Source: Vreelandella neptunia
Lineage (GTDB): Bacteria; Pseudomonadota; Gammaproteobacteria; Pseudomonadales; Halomonadaceae
Assembly: GCF_022489065.1 (NCBI RefSeq)
Contig: NZ_JAKVTW010000006.1
Location: forward strand, 62,001-126,000
Direction of reading: 5' to 3'
Length of the DNA: 64,000 nucleotides
Shown here in pieces: positions 45,673 through 55,590 of the stretch. The translations under genes were made by a program, and so were the position numbers. Below the pieces are notes generated by a model that saw nothing but the letters and a program-made list of their open reading frames with translations, did not search any database and was not told where the DNA came from. Numbering within the stretch: position 1 is the first letter of the stretch; every line of letters begins with the position of its first letter.

Positions 45673-47517
45673 TCATTTGTACCCCTGAGCCTGAAGCTTA
45701 AACAATTTTGCGTAACGACCATTTGCCTTCAGCAGTCCTTCATGGGTACCACGTTCAATAATATGCCCCTGATCTATTACCAAGATCAGGTCGGCGCTGC
45801 GCACTGTTGAGAAACGATGCGAGATCAAAATAGCCATCTTATCGCGGCTATGTTCGCGAAAGCGGGCGAAGACTTCTGCTTCAGCGGCAGCGTCCATTGC
45901 TGCTGTGGGTTCATCTAGCACTATGATATCGGCGTTTTTGCGCATATAAGCACGAGAAAGGGCAATCTTCTGCCACTGGCCACCGGAGAGCTCCTGGCCA
46001 TTTTTAAACCAGCGACCAAGCTGGGTTTTGTAGCCGCTCGCCATGCGCGCAATAAAGTCATCCGCCATGCCGTGACGAGCGGCTTGCTGCCAGCGCTGCT
46101 CATCGTCGAAGGCATTAGTATCGCCAACACCCAGGTTTTCACCCACCTGTAGCTGATAGCGCACAAAATCCTGAAAGATCACCCCAGTGCGCTCACGTAG
46201 TGCCTGAGTGCTCCATTCGCGCAGGTCACTGCCGTCTAATAGAATCCGCCCTTGGGTAGGGTGATAGAGCCGCGTTAATAGTTTGATGAGTGTGGTCTTG
46301 CCTGAACCATTTTCGCCTACCAAGGCTAGGCTCTGCCCAGGGGAGAGGTGTAGCGAGATATTGTGCAGAACATCAGCGCCGCCAGGGTAGGAGAAGCTGA
46401 CGTTCTCGAAGCGCAGCCCATCCCCAGGTAATATGCCTTCAGTAAGTGTGCCGCTCGCCGCCTCCACAGGTTGCTCCAAGTACTCATAAAGATTTGAGAG
46501 GTAGAGGTTGTCTTCGTACATGCCGCTAATCGCGGTGAGGCTAGCAGAAAGCGCGGCTTGGCCCTGTTTGAAGACCATTAAGTACATGGTCATTTGGCCA
46601 AGTGTCAGTGCCCCCGCAATGGTTTCAATGACCACCCAGCCGTAGGCGGCGTAAAAGGTTAAGGTGCCAAGCAAGCCGAGCAGAAACCCCCAGCTTTCCC
46701 GGCGTAACGTCAAACGACGATCTTCCGCAAACAGCTGGGTAAAGATATCGCGGTAGCGCTTGAGAAAGAGCCCTTCAAGCCCAAACAGCTTGACCTCTTT
46801 AATGCTGTCTTCCCGCGCGAGTAATGTCTCTAAATAAATCTGCATACGGGTTTGCGGCGAGCGCCAGCGAAAGAGTCGAAAAGCGTCACCAGAGAATTTG
46901 GCTTCCGAGATAAATACCGGTAAAGCGCCAACCACTAAAATCAGCAGTGCCCAAGGGGAAAACTGCACCAGCAGCACCCCAAAGCTGCCTAGCGATATAG
47001 CATTTTGCAGCAGCCCAAACGTTTTATTTACCAGTGCCAACGGGCGGGTAGAAGCTTCTCGCCGAGCCCGTGTAAGCTGATCGTAGAGCTCTGAATCCTC
47101 GAACTGGCTCAGTGACAGCGTGCCCGCTTTTTCCAGGATCATCACGTTTACTTTTTGCCCTAACAGCGCTCTTAACAGCGACTGCTGGGCCGAAAGACCG
47201 CGCTGGGCCAAAGCGATTAAACCAATGATCAGCGCTTCTATACCCACCAGCTTTAGTACGGGCGTGATGGAAGCCAGTAGGTTGGGATCAGAAGCCGTTT
47301 GGTGCGCATCCATCGCACTCACCACACCATCCACAATCAACTGGCCCACCCAGGCGGCCACCGCAGGCAGTACCCCTGCAACCAGCGTACACAGCGCTAA
47401 TCCAAGCATCATCCAGCGAGAGGTTTCCCACACCAAGCCAAGCGCGCGACGGCTATAGCGAAACACGCCAAAAAAACCGCTTAGCGGCGAGGAGGAAGTG
47501 GTTTCAGAAGGGGGCAT
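45673..47517 (-). CDS. ABC exporter, fused permease and ATPase (MsbA-like)
   Basis: A 614-residue half-transporter working as a homodimer. Six membrane helices cover about residues 35-330. The ATPase follows, with Walker A GENGSGKTTLIKLL, Q-loop in GVIFQDFVRYQ, signature ELSGGQWQKIALSRA (W replaces the usual Q/R position), Walker B IIVLDEPTAAMDA and the switch His in LISHRFSTV. The cargo could be a lipid, peptide or drug. It lies downstream of the gamma-glutamyltransferase-family gene, 156 bases away, and may be transcribed with it. Confidence 0.9.
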   Translation of the reverse strand: MPPSETTSSSPLSGFFGVFRYSRRALGLVWETSRWMMLGLALCTLVAGVLPAVAAWVGQLIVDGVVSAMDAHQTASDPNLLASITPVLKLVGIEALIIGLIALAQRGLSAQQSLLRALLGQKVNVMILEKAGTLSLSQFEDSELYDQLTRARREASTRPLALVNKTFGLLQNAISLGSFGVLLVQFSPWALLILVVGALPVFISEAKFSGDAFRLFRWRSPQTRMQIYLETLLAREDSIKEVKLFGLEGLFLKRYRDIFTQLFAEDRRLTLRRESWGFLLGLLGTLTFYAAYGWVVIETIAGALTLGQMTMYLMVFKQGQAALSASLTAISGMYEDNLYLSNLYEYLEQPVEAASGTLTEGILPGDGLRFENVSFSYPGGADVLHNISLHLSPGQSLALVGENGSGKTTLIKLLTRLYHPTQGRILLDGSDLREWSTQALRERTGVIFQDFVRYQLQVGENLGVGDTNAFDDEQRWQQAARHGMADDFIARMASGYKTQLGRWFKNGQELSGGQWQKIALSRAYMRKNADIIVLDEPTAAMDAAAEAEVFARFREHSRDKMAILISHRFSTVRSADLILVIDQGHIIERGTHEGLLKANGRYAKLFKLQAQGYK

Positions 47518-47673
47518 AAAAAGAAGGACGCTTACCGAGTAAAAAGGAGTGACATGATGAGGTGGTTAAACGTGGATAGCCAGCCCAACCGCCGGTTGCC
47601 TTCAACGGCAACGCGGCGGAGAGGTTTAGAAACGAAAGGGTTTACCAGGGCGGCAACTTATCAAAGAATCGAT

Positions 47674-49281
47674 TTACCAAGGAAGTACTGCCCCATCGGT
47701 GCGCGGCTCGGTGCCGCCTTGCAGTACGCCGGTTTTAGGGTCGCGCAGTATGATTTGGCCACGCCCAAAGCTGATGGAATCGGCGACTTTGACGATGTCG
47801 TGGCCGCGGCGGGCCAGCGCCAGCGCTAAGTGGTTGGGAAAATCGGCTTCGACTTCGATGGTTTTGCCTTTGGTCCACTTCCAGCGCGGCATATCGAGCG
47901 CCGCCTGGGGGTTGAGTTGATCCTCAAGCATGGCCGTTACCACCTGCACATGGCCCTGTGGCTGCATATAGCCACCCATGACGCCAAAGGGCCCAACGGC
48001 TTGGTTATCTTTAGTAATAAAGCCAGGGATGATGGTGTGGTAGGTGCGTTTGCCGGGCGCCAAGGCATTTGGGTGCTGCGGGTCGAGGGAGAACGACCAG
48101 CCACGGTTCTGCAGGCTAATGCCAGTGCCGGGCACTACCATGCCCGAACCAAAGCCCTTAAAGTTGCTTTGAATCAGCGACACCATGTTGCCATCACTGT
48201 CAGCCGTTGCGAGATACACGGTGCCGCCTTTAATTGGGTTGCCATGTACCGGCTCGACCGCCTGTTCGCCAATCAGCGCTGCTCGCGACTTCAGATAGTC
48301 GTTGTCCAACATCTGATCAACAGTAGGGCGCATGGCGTCTAGATCGGTAACGTGTGCAAAACCATCGACGTAGGCCAGTTTGGTGGCTTCAATACGGCGG
48401 TGTAGCGTTTCAACTGGGTCGGAACCCGCTTCGCCTAAGTGCTCAAGCATACCCAGCGCTTGCAGCACAATCATGCCGCTGCCGTTGGGAGGGATTTCCC
48501 AAATATCATGGCCTTTATAGCGAACACTAATCGGGTCGACCCACTCCGGCTGGTAAGCAGCCAGATCTTCCTTGCGTAACAGGCCGCCATGTTCACGTGA
48601 AAAAGCGTCGATAGCATCAGCCAGTTCACCTTCGTAAAACGCTTTGGCGTGAGTATCAGCAATCGCTTTTAGGCTTTTAGCATGACCTTCAGAGCGCCAC
48701 AGCTCACCAGCCTCAGGGGCTCGACCTTCAGGTGCAAACGTATCAAACCAAGGTTTGAAAGACGCCTCGCTATACGCTGAATAAGTATTGAAAGCCTCCT
48801 TCCACATTTGATGAATAATCGGGGAAACGGGAAAGCCTTCATCGGCCAGCGCAATGGCAGGTGCTAGCAGTTCAGCGAATGGCAGCTTACCGAATCGCTC
48901 AGACAGCGCTGCCCATGCAGCTGGGGCTCCGGGTACTGTCACCGGTAGCATGCCGTGGTTTGGCACTGCGTCATGGCCGAGTGCTTTCAGTGCTTCAATG
49001 GTCGCTGCTTGTGGAGCAGGGCCACTAGCATTAAGGCCATGCAGCTTGCCGTCGACCCACACAATAGCAAAGGCATCGCTGCCGATCCCATTAGAGGTTG
49101 GTTCGACCACCGTTAATGCGGCGGCGGCTGCAATGGCTGCATCAATCGCATTCCCCCCTTGCTGCAGTATGCTAATACCCACCTGCGCCGCTAATGGCTG
49201 TGAGGTGGCGACCATGCCACGTTTGCCGAAGGTGGCCATCCGGCGCGAGGCGCTGGGATAATAGAGTGCATTTTGTTGCAT
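47674..49281 (-). CDS. Gamma-glutamyltransferase family protein, cytosolic YwrD-like
   Basis: A 535-residue Ntn-hydrolase that matures by self-cleavage before the nucleophile Thr near residue 350 in KGGTVYLATADSDGN. The small-subunit part shows FGSGMVVPGTGISLQNRGWS and the large subunit GMVATSQPLAAQVG and GNAIDAAIAAAAALTVVEP. There is no signal peptide, unlike classical periplasmic GGT; the motif set is that of the YwrD-like branch. The ATG at 49281 follows AAAGGAAC; a frame extends upstream to 49353. It follows tctA, so a transported compound may be its substrate. Confidence 0.88.
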   Translation of the reverse strand: MQQNALYYPSASRRMATFGKRGMVATSQPLAAQVGISILQQGGNAIDAAIAAAAALTVVEPTSNGIGSDAFAIVWVDGKLHGLNASGPAPQAATIEALKALGHDAVPNHGMLPVTVPGAPAAWAALSERFGKLPFAELLAPAIALADEGFPVSPIIHQMWKEAFNTYSAYSEASFKPWFDTFAPEGRAPEAGELWRSEGHAKSLKAIADTHAKAFYEGELADAIDAFSREHGGLLRKEDLAAYQPEWVDPISVRYKGHDIWEIPPNGSGMIVLQALGMLEHLGEAGSDPVETLHRRIEATKLAYVDGFAHVTDLDAMRPTVDQMLDNDYLKSRAALIGEQAVEPVHGNPIKGGTVYLATADSDGNMVSLIQSNFKGFGSGMVVPGTGISLQNRGWSFSLDPQHPNALAPGKRTYHTIIPGFITKDNQAVGPFGVMGGYMQPQGHVQVVTAMLEDQLNPQAALDMPRWKWTKGKTIEVEADFPNHLALALARRGHDIVKVADSISFGRGQIILRDPKTGVLQGGTEPRTDGAVLPW

Positions 49282-49327
49282 GCCAGAGTTCCTTTTGAAC
49301 GGTGTTTTCAAATAACCGAGTGATGTC

Positions 49328-50842
49328 TTAAATATTTTCTTGCTGAGCGGCATTTTTTAATCGCTGAATTTTGCGATCCTGATAGAGCGAAAACAAAATC
49401 GAAGCGACGGCTAATGCCAGGAAAAGCGCGGAGAGTGGCCGAGTTAAAAACGTCAACCAACTTTCGTTAAGCTCAAGGGCACGGAATAGTTGTCGCTCAA
49501 GGTTGTCGCCCAGTACCACACCAAGGATCAGTGGCGTTAGGGGAACCTCCGCTTTCCACAGTAAGTAGCCGATGATGCCGAAGATAAACAGCACCCAAAT
49601 ATCAAACAGATTGTTATTCAGGGCATAAGCGCCAATGGCACAAAGCATCAACACAACGGGAACGAGAATTTGCTGGGGGATCAACGATATTTTGGCGAAC
49701 CAGCGCACCAACAGCAGGTTGCAAAGCACCATGACTACCGCGCCGATCAGCAGGCTGGCATAAATAGCGCCCACCAATACGGGGTTTTGTTCGAACATCA
49801 TTGGCCCTGGCGTAATGCCGTGCAGAATCAGTACCCCCATCATGATCGCCATGGGCAAATCGCCCGGTATGCCCAGTGCCAGCGTGGGCACGAAAGCACC
49901 GCCCGCTACAGCACTGTTAGAGGCTTCAGACGCGACAATACCGCTAGGTATACCCGTGCCAAATTTTTCCGGATGGCGGGAGAATTTTTTAGCTTGGTCG
50001 TAACTCAAAAAGTTGGCAACGGTGCCGCCGGTGCCAGGGAGAGCCCCCACTAAGCTACCAATCAGAGATGAGCGAAGGGTATTGAGCTTTTGCCCCGCCA
50101 TATCTTTGAGTATTTGGCCGTAGGGGATCATTACATTGGTGTCGATTTTTTTGGCGTCGCTTTTCTCATCCTTTAGCTTTTCGATATTTCCAAGTAGCTG
50201 TGAGAAGGCAAAGATACCAATCATGACGGGCAGAATTTCGAACCCAGAACCCATCGCAGGTAGGCCAAAGTCAAAGCGCAGGTTGCTGTTGCGGTCATAG
50301 CCAACAGTGGTGATCAGAAGGCCTAGCGCCGCGGCCATCAAGCCTTTTAGCAGGGCGCCACTAGAAAGTCCTGCTACCAGCGTCAGGGCGAAAACGATTA
50401 ATGCGGTGATTTCCCAGGGGCGGAAATTCATGCTGAAACTGGCAATCAACGGGCCGAAAAACACTAGTACGGCCACGCTGATCAGCGTACCTAGAAACGA
50501 CGATACGACGCCAATGCCCAAGGCGCGGCCAGGTTCGCCTTTCTGTGCCATTGGGTAGCCATCATAAACGGTGGTAATCGAGGAGGGGGTGCCGGGTATC
50601 CCTAGCATGACGCCAGACACAATACCGCCAGAGTACCCACCGACAAACACACCGACCATCAGCGAGACACCGCTTACCGGGTCCATGGCGAACGTGAAAG
50701 GGAAGACCACCAAGATGGCCATGGTGACGGTAAAGCCCGGGATACTACCGCCCACAATCCCAAACAGTACACCGATGACGATCAAGCCCAGAACCGATGG
50801 CGTGCCGACCTCAGCGAGCGCTTGGAGGAAAAAGTTGGTCAT
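49328..50842 (-). CDS. tctA: Tripartite tricarboxylate transporter large permease
   Basis: A 504-residue TctA-family membrane protein with about ten to twelve helices. Family motifs are GIVGGSIPGFTVTMAILVV near the N terminus, GIPGTPSSITTVYDGYPMAQKGE, LPGTGGTVANFLSYDQAK and ALGIPGDLPMAIMMG. It uses the proton or sodium gradient with TctB and a TctC binding protein. It starts 13 bases after the tctB stop. Confidence 0.93.
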   Translation of the reverse strand: MTNFFLQALAEVGTPSVLGLIVIGVLFGIVGGSIPGFTVTMAILVVFPFTFAMDPVSGVSLMVGVFVGGYSGGIVSGVMLGIPGTPSSITTVYDGYPMAQKGEPGRALGIGVVSSFLGTLISVAVLVFFGPLIASFSMNFRPWEITALIVFALTLVAGLSSGALLKGLMAAALGLLITTVGYDRNSNLRFDFGLPAMGSGFEILPVMIGIFAFSQLLGNIEKLKDEKSDAKKIDTNVMIPYGQILKDMAGQKLNTLRSSLIGSLVGALPGTGGTVANFLSYDQAKKFSRHPEKFGTGIPSGIVASEASNSAVAGGAFVPTLALGIPGDLPMAIMMGVLILHGITPGPMMFEQNPVLVGAIYASLLIGAVVMVLCNLLLVRWFAKISLIPQQILVPVVLMLCAIGAYALNNNLFDIWVLFIFGIIGYLLWKAEVPLTPLILGVVLGDNLERQLFRALELNESWLTFLTRPLSALFLALAVASILFSLYQDRKIQRLKNAAQQENI

Positions 50843-50855
50843 TATTTACTCCAGG

Positions 50856-51326
50856 TTAAGGCAGCCAAACATTCAGGCCATAGCGGAAAACGACAAATAT
50901 CACGATAGCTAAAGTGCAGCTAAGGGTGAGATTAATCATCCATTTACGTCGCGTGTTGATGCCCATCAGTAGTGCAAGCGAAGTGACTAAAAAGCCTATG
51001 GTGGCTACGATATACCCCACCACTGGAAGTAACGCGGCATAAAGCCCAAATAGTAGAAACAGAGCGAGTATGGTGCGTCGGCTTTGAAACCACTCAGTAA
51101 TAAGCTGTTTTGCGCCAGGCCGTTCAGGCACTTTTACCAATAAGGAACGCACCAAAATCAGCAGCGATAACAATCCAATCACGACTAACAAAATGCGGGG
51201 GAAAAGCGCTGACCCATAAGGTTGCCAACTGGTCGGCGGACGAATATCACCCGACTCCATCCACATGACAGCCACAATTAAGAGCAGCGCCAGCGCCAAG
51301 GCGCGGTCTTTAGTTAGCGTTAGCAT
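50856..51326 (-). CDS. tctB: Tripartite tricarboxylate transporter small permease
   Basis: A 156-residue TctB-family protein with four predicted membrane helices (from LALALLLIVAVMWME to a final ALAIVIFVVFRYGLNVWLP). ALFPRILLVVIGLLSLLIL is typical of the family. It is encoded between the second tctC and tctA, as usual in TTT operons. Confidence 0.88.
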   Translation of the reverse strand: MLTLTKDRALALALLLIVAVMWMESGDIRPPTSWQPYGSALFPRILLVVIGLLSLLILVRSLLVKVPERPGAKQLITEWFQSRRTILALFLLFGLYAALLPVVGYIVATIGFLVTSLALLMGINTRRKWMINLTLSCTLAIVIFVVFRYGLNVWLP

Positions 51327-51388
51327 ATAAGCTCTCCGTAGCAGTCCTCTCGCTAGGTGATATAACCAGCGCTAGCGAGAGGGATGCC

Positions 51389-52369
51389 TCAACTGTCGAA
51401 ATCAATATCATTGGCTGCTTCTGCTAGCCGTTCCTCATTCTCAACCAGGAACTCTCGATAATCTTCACCAGCGAGGAAGCGTGGAACCGAGCCGAATTCA
51501 TTCTCTATGCGAGCAATAAGGTCTTCGTTCTGAAGCGCCTTTTCATAAGCATCAGCGATAATATCGATACGCTCCTGTGGGGTTCCTTCCGGCGCAAATA
51601 AGCCACGGCTGGTGGCGTTCACCATATCAATGCCCAATTCATTAAGTGTTGGAACGTCGTCTAAGCCATTTAAGCGCTCAGAGTGTGCAACACCGAGAGG
51701 GCGAAGGGTTTCGTTTGCGTAGAAGGAAGCACCCGATGGGATATTAGTGATCGTGAAGTCGATCTCTTCAGCCATCAGAGCAGAAACCTGCTCACCCGTA
51801 TCCGCATAGCCAATTAAGCGAACATCATTGATGTCTATATCAATCGCTTCAAAGAGCTGCGCCCAGAAAAAATGATCCGTGGAGGTAGGAATCATGCTGA
51901 ATCGAACGTCACCCGGATTCTCACGAATGTAGTCCGCCATGCCGCCAGCGTCCTCGACGGGGTGGCCTGGGTAAGTGGTGGGGATATTGACGGTTTGGGT
52001 CAGTAAGGCGACGGGTTCAAAGGCATCATAGGAGTAATCGACCATGCCCGCTAATTTGGAAAGCGCAATGGTGTCGTGGCTACCCAGTATGGTGTAACCA
52101 TCTGGATCGGCATCTTTCACATTACGCGAGCCTAAGGTTGCACCTGCTCCCGCCATATTGACGGGAACAATGGATACCCCCAGATGCTTTTCGGCTTCCT
52201 GGGAAACCAAGCGGAAAATGATATCAGTGGCCCCACCGGGGCCGTAGGGAATGACCATCCGGATATCTTGGGTTGGGAATTCATCCGCCTGGATACTGGC
52301 AGTGAAACCACCTAATGTTAACGCGGCTATAGATGTCGCTAAAAACGTTGATTTCAGAGGAGTAATCAT
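51389..52369 (-). CDS. tctC: TTT-family periplasmic binding protein, copy 2
   Basis: A 326-residue extracytoplasmic receptor with a signal peptide (cleavage near IQA-D, residue 28). The ligand-loop motif is IPYGPGGATDI, followed by VNMAGAGATLGSRNVKDA and IGYADTGEQVSALMAEE. It is very similar to the adjacent gene at 52409-53404, with long identical blocks in the first lobe and more change in the second. It is encoded just before tctB, so it is the main partner of TctAB. The ligand is unknown. Confidence 0.9.
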   Translation of the reverse strand: MITPLKSTFLATSIAALTLGGFTASIQADEFPTQDIRMVIPYGPGGATDIIFRLVSQEAEKHLGVSIVPVNMAGAGATLGSRNVKDADPDGYTILGSHDTIALSKLAGMVDYSYDAFEPVALLTQTVNIPTTYPGHPVEDAGGMADYIRENPGDVRFSMIPTSTDHFFWAQLFEAIDIDINDVRLIGYADTGEQVSALMAEEIDFTITNIPSGASFYANETLRPLGVAHSERLNGLDDVPTLNELGIDMVNATSRGLFAPEGTPQERIDIIADAYEKALQNEDLIARIENEFGSVPRFLAGEDYREFLVENEERLAEAANDIDFDS

Positions 52370-52408
52370 GTCTTTGCTCGCTTATGTAGTGATGCAAAAT
52401 GGTATGAA

Positions 52409-53404
52409 TCAGTTCTGGAAATCGATGTTTTCGGCAGCAGCGCTTAGCGCAGCTTCGTTTTCATCCAGGAACGCTTGATACTCATCGCCTGCCAGGAAGC
52501 GCACGACAGAGCCAAATTCATTCTCAATACGACTCTGCACTTCTTCATTTTCCAATGCTTCGCCGTAAGCTTCGGCGATGGTGTCGATCACTTCCTGAGG
52601 TGTGCCTTTAGGAGCGAAAATGCCGCGACTGGTGGAGTGATCCATCTCGATGCCTTGCTCGCGCAGAGTGGCAACGTCGGGCATGCTTTCGAGACGTTCT
52701 GGATGAGCGATGCCGAGGGCGCGGAAGGTGCCATCTTCAAAAAACGCACCGCCGGATGGCAGGTTGAACATAGCGAAATCAACTTCTTCCGCCATTAGGG
52801 CCGATACCTGCTCACCGGTATCTGGATAACCGACTAAGCGTACATCGGCCGTATCGATGCCCGCTTCCTGGAAGAATTGTGCCCAGAAGAAGTGGTCAGT
52901 GGAGCTAGGGATCATGCTGAATCGCACTTGACCTGGGTTTTCGCTCACATAGTCAGCAATTTCGTCAGCGCTCTGCACAGGATGATTGGCATGCGCGGTT
53001 GGAATATTGATGGTTTGGGTGAGTAGCGCGATGGGCTCGAAGGCATCAAACGAGTAATCGACAGTGCCTGCTAGCTTGGAAAGCGCAATGGTGTCGTGGC
53101 TGCCAAGCAGGGTGTAGCCATCGGGATCAGCATCTTTCACGTTGCGTGATCCCAAGGTCGCCCCAGCGCCGGCCATATTGACGGGCACGATGGATTCGCC
53201 AAGGTTTTTTTCAGCCTCTTGGGAAATTAGCCGAAAAAGAATGTCGGTTGCGCCGCCCGGGCCGTAAGGAATGATCAAGCGGATATCCTGCTCAGGATAG
53301 TCAGCTTGAGCGGCGGTCGACATCGCCATGCCAGACGCAAGTCCGATAGCAGCGAGGGTAGTGCTTAAAGTGCGAGTGCTTAGAGTAAATTTTGAACGCG
53401 TCAT
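52409..53404 (-). CDS. tctC: TTT-family periplasmic binding protein, copy 1
   Basis: A 331-residue receptor with a signal peptide ending near AQA-D (residue 34). It has the same IPYGPGGATDI loop and SMIPSSTDHFFWAQFF block as its neighbour. The second lobe differs at likely ligand contacts (FNLPSGGAFFEDG against TNIPSGASFYANE in copy 2). Forty bases separate the two genes. It heads the tct unit; upstream lie the chrA genes. Confidence 0.9.
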   Translation of the reverse strand: MTRSKFTLSTRTLSTTLAAIGLASGMAMSTAAQADYPEQDIRLIIPYGPGGATDILFRLISQEAEKNLGESIVPVNMAGAGATLGSRNVKDADPDGYTLLGSHDTIALSKLAGTVDYSFDAFEPIALLTQTINIPTAHANHPVQSADEIADYVSENPGQVRFSMIPSSTDHFFWAQFFQEAGIDTADVRLVGYPDTGEQVSALMAEEVDFAMFNLPSGGAFFEDGTFRALGIAHPERLESMPDVATLREQGIEMDHSTSRGIFAPKGTPQEVIDTIAEAYGEALENEEVQSRIENEFGSVVRFLAGDEYQAFLDENEAALSAAAENIDFQN

Positions 53405-53544
53405 TCTTCTACACCTTTATAGTTTAGGGGTGGTGTTGTGGGATGCCGCCAATACTGCAGCGGTGTGGTGAGCGCGTGGTCCCGTTATCGGGTTCTTGTT
53501 GTCCAGCACAATCGCCTTTTATTGCGATCGTGTGTCAGTGAGTG

Positions 53545-54075
53545 TTAGCCGAGAAACAGTCCTCCATAAATCAGAGCGCCCATGACGACAAACGCGGGGT
53601 GCGTTTTGAAGCGAATCAATGCGATAGCCGCGACTACGCCAATAATCACGGTATGGAGCGCGCCGCTAGTGTTAAGGCTTTCGAGTAGAAAGCCGAGGGT
53701 TAGCCAAGCCATCATCATGGCGATAACCGGGCGAACCCATTGGCTCATGCGCTTAACCCGGGGGGAGTCGCGATGTCGATACAGCAGCCCAAGTGCGCCA
53801 AGCATCAAGAGTAAGGTCGGGATGACGGTGGCAGCCACCGCAATAAAGGCACCGCCAATGCCTGCCACTTCATAGCCAACATAGCCCGCCATTTTGGTAG
53901 CGATTGGGCTAGGCAGCGCATTACCCAAGGCTAAGGTTTCAGCAAACGTCTGCGCGGTCATCCAGCCATAACGACCAACAACTTCGGCTTCAATCAGTGG
54001 AATAATGGCCGGGCCGCCCCCATAACCGATAATGTTCGGGATAAAAAAGGCTAAGAAGAGATCCCAGTAGATCAT
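53545..54075 (-). CDS. chrA: Chromate transporter family protein, single-domain, second of pair
   Basis: A 176-residue CHR-domain membrane protein with about five helices. GYGGGPAIIPLIEAEVV near residues 16-33 is the family signature, and LPSPIATKMAGYVGYEVAGIGG is the second. Short single-domain ChrA proteins work in pairs of opposite orientation. Its ATG overlaps the stop of the first by four bases. The family exports chromate in some cases, but many members have other substrates. Confidence 0.85.
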   Translation of the reverse strand: MIYWDLFLAFFIPNIIGYGGGPAIIPLIEAEVVGRYGWMTAQTFAETLALGNALPSPIATKMAGYVGYEVAGIGGAFIAVAATVIPTLLLMLGALGLLYRHRDSPRVKRMSQWVRPVIAMMMAWLTLGFLLESLNTSGALHTVIIGVVAAIALIRFKTHPAFVVMGALIYGGLFLG

Positions 54076-54656
54076 GCCGTCCCCTCCGCTTTTTTAGTGC
54101 CCGACGGCTTAGAACCAGAGGGGCGCAGTAGAGCAGCAACAAGTATGGCGCCAATGACCCAGCCGGGATGAATGCCAAGCCAGTAGATAAGCCCGGCAGC
54201 AATAATGGCCATTACGACGCTTGCCAGCCAGCCAAGCGCAGCCTTTGATTTATCGAAAAAGTCCCAGGTGAGTTGTGCCATCATCACCATCACCACCGGC
54301 ACTACTGCTTGGCCCATACCGCGAATCCATGCCACATCGCGATATCGGCTAAAAATGCCTAACATGACAATCATTGCCACAATCATTGGCAAGATAATGG
54401 CAATCACGGCAGCAATACAGCCGGTCACACCGCCCACGCGATAGCCAATGTAGCCTGGCATTTTGGTGGCAATAGGGCCGGGTAAGGTATTGCCGATCGC
54501 CAGCACGTCGGCAAACTCTTCATCGGTCAGCCAATGATGGCGAGTGACAACTTCGGCGCGCACCAGAGGAATCATGGCCGGGCCGCCACCGAAGCCAAAA
54601 ATGCCGACGCGGAAAAAAGCCCAGAACAGCTGCCAGGAGACGCCGCGTGTTTTCAT
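54072..54656 (-). CDS. chrA: Chromate transporter family protein, single-domain, first of pair
   Basis: A 194-residue CHR-domain protein with GFGGGPAMIPLVRAEVV and LPGPIATKMPGYIGYRVGG, the same two signatures as its partner. The ATG at 54656 is preferred; an in-frame GTG at 54671 adds five residues. It is divergent from the GntR gene at 54836, which may control it and the tct unit downstream. Confidence 0.85.
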   Translation of the reverse strand: MKTRGVSWQLFWAFFRVGIFGFGGGPAMIPLVRAEVVTRHHWLTDEEFADVLAIGNTLPGPIATKMPGYIGYRVGGVTGCIAAVIAIILPMIVAMIVMLGIFSRYRDVAWIRGMGQAVVPVVMVMMAQLTWDFFDKSKAALGWLASVVMAIIAAGLIYWLGIHPGWVIGAILVAALLRPSGSKPSGTKKAEGTA

Positions 54657-54737
54657 GAATGCGTATCCCACAAAGCTAATGACGAGATCAGAAGCATACC
54701 TAAACCTTATTTATCGTTTGTAGGTTAAAAAATCGAT

Positions 54738-54753
54738 TATCTTGTCTAAAATA
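54738..54753. promoter_or_regulatory. Imperfect palindrome between chrA and the GntR gene
   Basis: TATCTT and AAAATA form imperfect arms (five of six) around GTCT in an AT-rich divergent promoter region. This is a possible site for the GntR regulator; support is weak, with only one copy seen. Confidence 0.25.
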
Positions 54754-54835
54754 GAATATAGGTAGTGCCCGATCCGACGTCAACAGTGAAAAATTGAATG
54801 GACAGCGGAAGCTGAGATAAATAAAGGACATCTTT

Positions 54836-55513
54836 ATGAATAATTTTTTACCTAATACAGCAACGCCAGTAGGTACTGCATCAAGCCGCGTATTTGATAA
54901 TTTACGTAAGGATCTCGTCGGCGGGCGCTTTGTGGCGGGTGAAAAACTCGCTATCAATGCGCTTAAAGAGCGTTACCAAGTAGGCTTGAGCCCATTGCGA
55001 GAAGCGCTCAATAAATTGGCGGCCTATGGTTTGTTAATCCAAGAAAATCAGCGCGGTTTTCGAGTGCCGAAGCTGTCGCGGGAAGAGCTTGATGATATTG
55101 CCCACATGCGCTTGGAGATGGAGGGGATGGCGTTAGAGCGGGCAATTGCTAACGGTGATTCGCTATGGGAAGCCGATTTATTAGCCGCTGCTCACCGCCT
55201 GAAACGAGCCGACATCACGCTGGATAAAGGCGAGGAGTGGGAGCATCTACATACTCAGTTTCACCGCACTTTAGTCGCTCCCTGTGGTTCAGTCTGGTTG
55301 TTACGTTTTATTGAACAGTTGCATGATCAGTTTGATCGCTATCGCCGCTTGGGGCCGAAAATGCCAACGATTCGTCAAGAGCTAGACGAGCAGCACCACC
55401 AACTGGTGGAGCTGGCGCTGAAGCGGGAAGCTAAAGCGGCGCGCGAATTAATGGATGATCATATTCATAAATCCTATGAAGTTGCCCTGAAACGCTATCA
55501 AGAGCACGTATAG
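54836..55513 (+). CDS. GntR-family transcriptional regulator (FCD)
   Basis: A 225-residue regulator. The winged helix (about residues 15-80) has VFDNLRKDLVGGRFVAGEKL, ERYQVGLSPLREALNKLAAYGL and NQRGFRVPKLS. The FCD domain follows with DIAHMRLEMEGMALERAI and metal-site histidines in HTQFHRTLVAPC and DEQHHQLVELAL. AAAGGA precedes the ATG. It is divergent from chrA and the tct/ggt genes, its most likely targets. The effector is probably a carboxylate, by family habit. Confidence 0.88.
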   Translation: MNNFLPNTATPVGTASSRVFDNLRKDLVGGRFVAGEKLAINALKERYQVGLSPLREALNKLAAYGLLIQENQRGFRVPKLSREELDDIAHMRLEMEGMALERAIANGDSLWEADLLAAAHRLKRADITLDKGEEWEHLHTQFHRTLVAPCGSVWLLRFIEQLHDQFDRYRRLGPKMPTIRQELDEQHHQLVELALKREAKAARELMDDHIHKSYEVALKRYQEHV

Positions 55514-55590
55514 TTGCTAATGAACAGTTGGTAAACTCCCCCGCACAAAGCGTCGGCCATCGCCGACCTAACGATAATCGTGAGGGTGCT

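Noticed and set aside
47554..48342. Plus-strand frames of 91 and 170 codons over the gamma-glutamyltransferase-family gene
   Set aside because: They are shadows of the minus-strand gene, without ribosome sites or family resemblance.
53545..54656. Single chrA gene split by mutation
   Set aside because: Both frames start with their own family motif and overlap by ATGA, the normal layout of paired short-chain ChrA genes.
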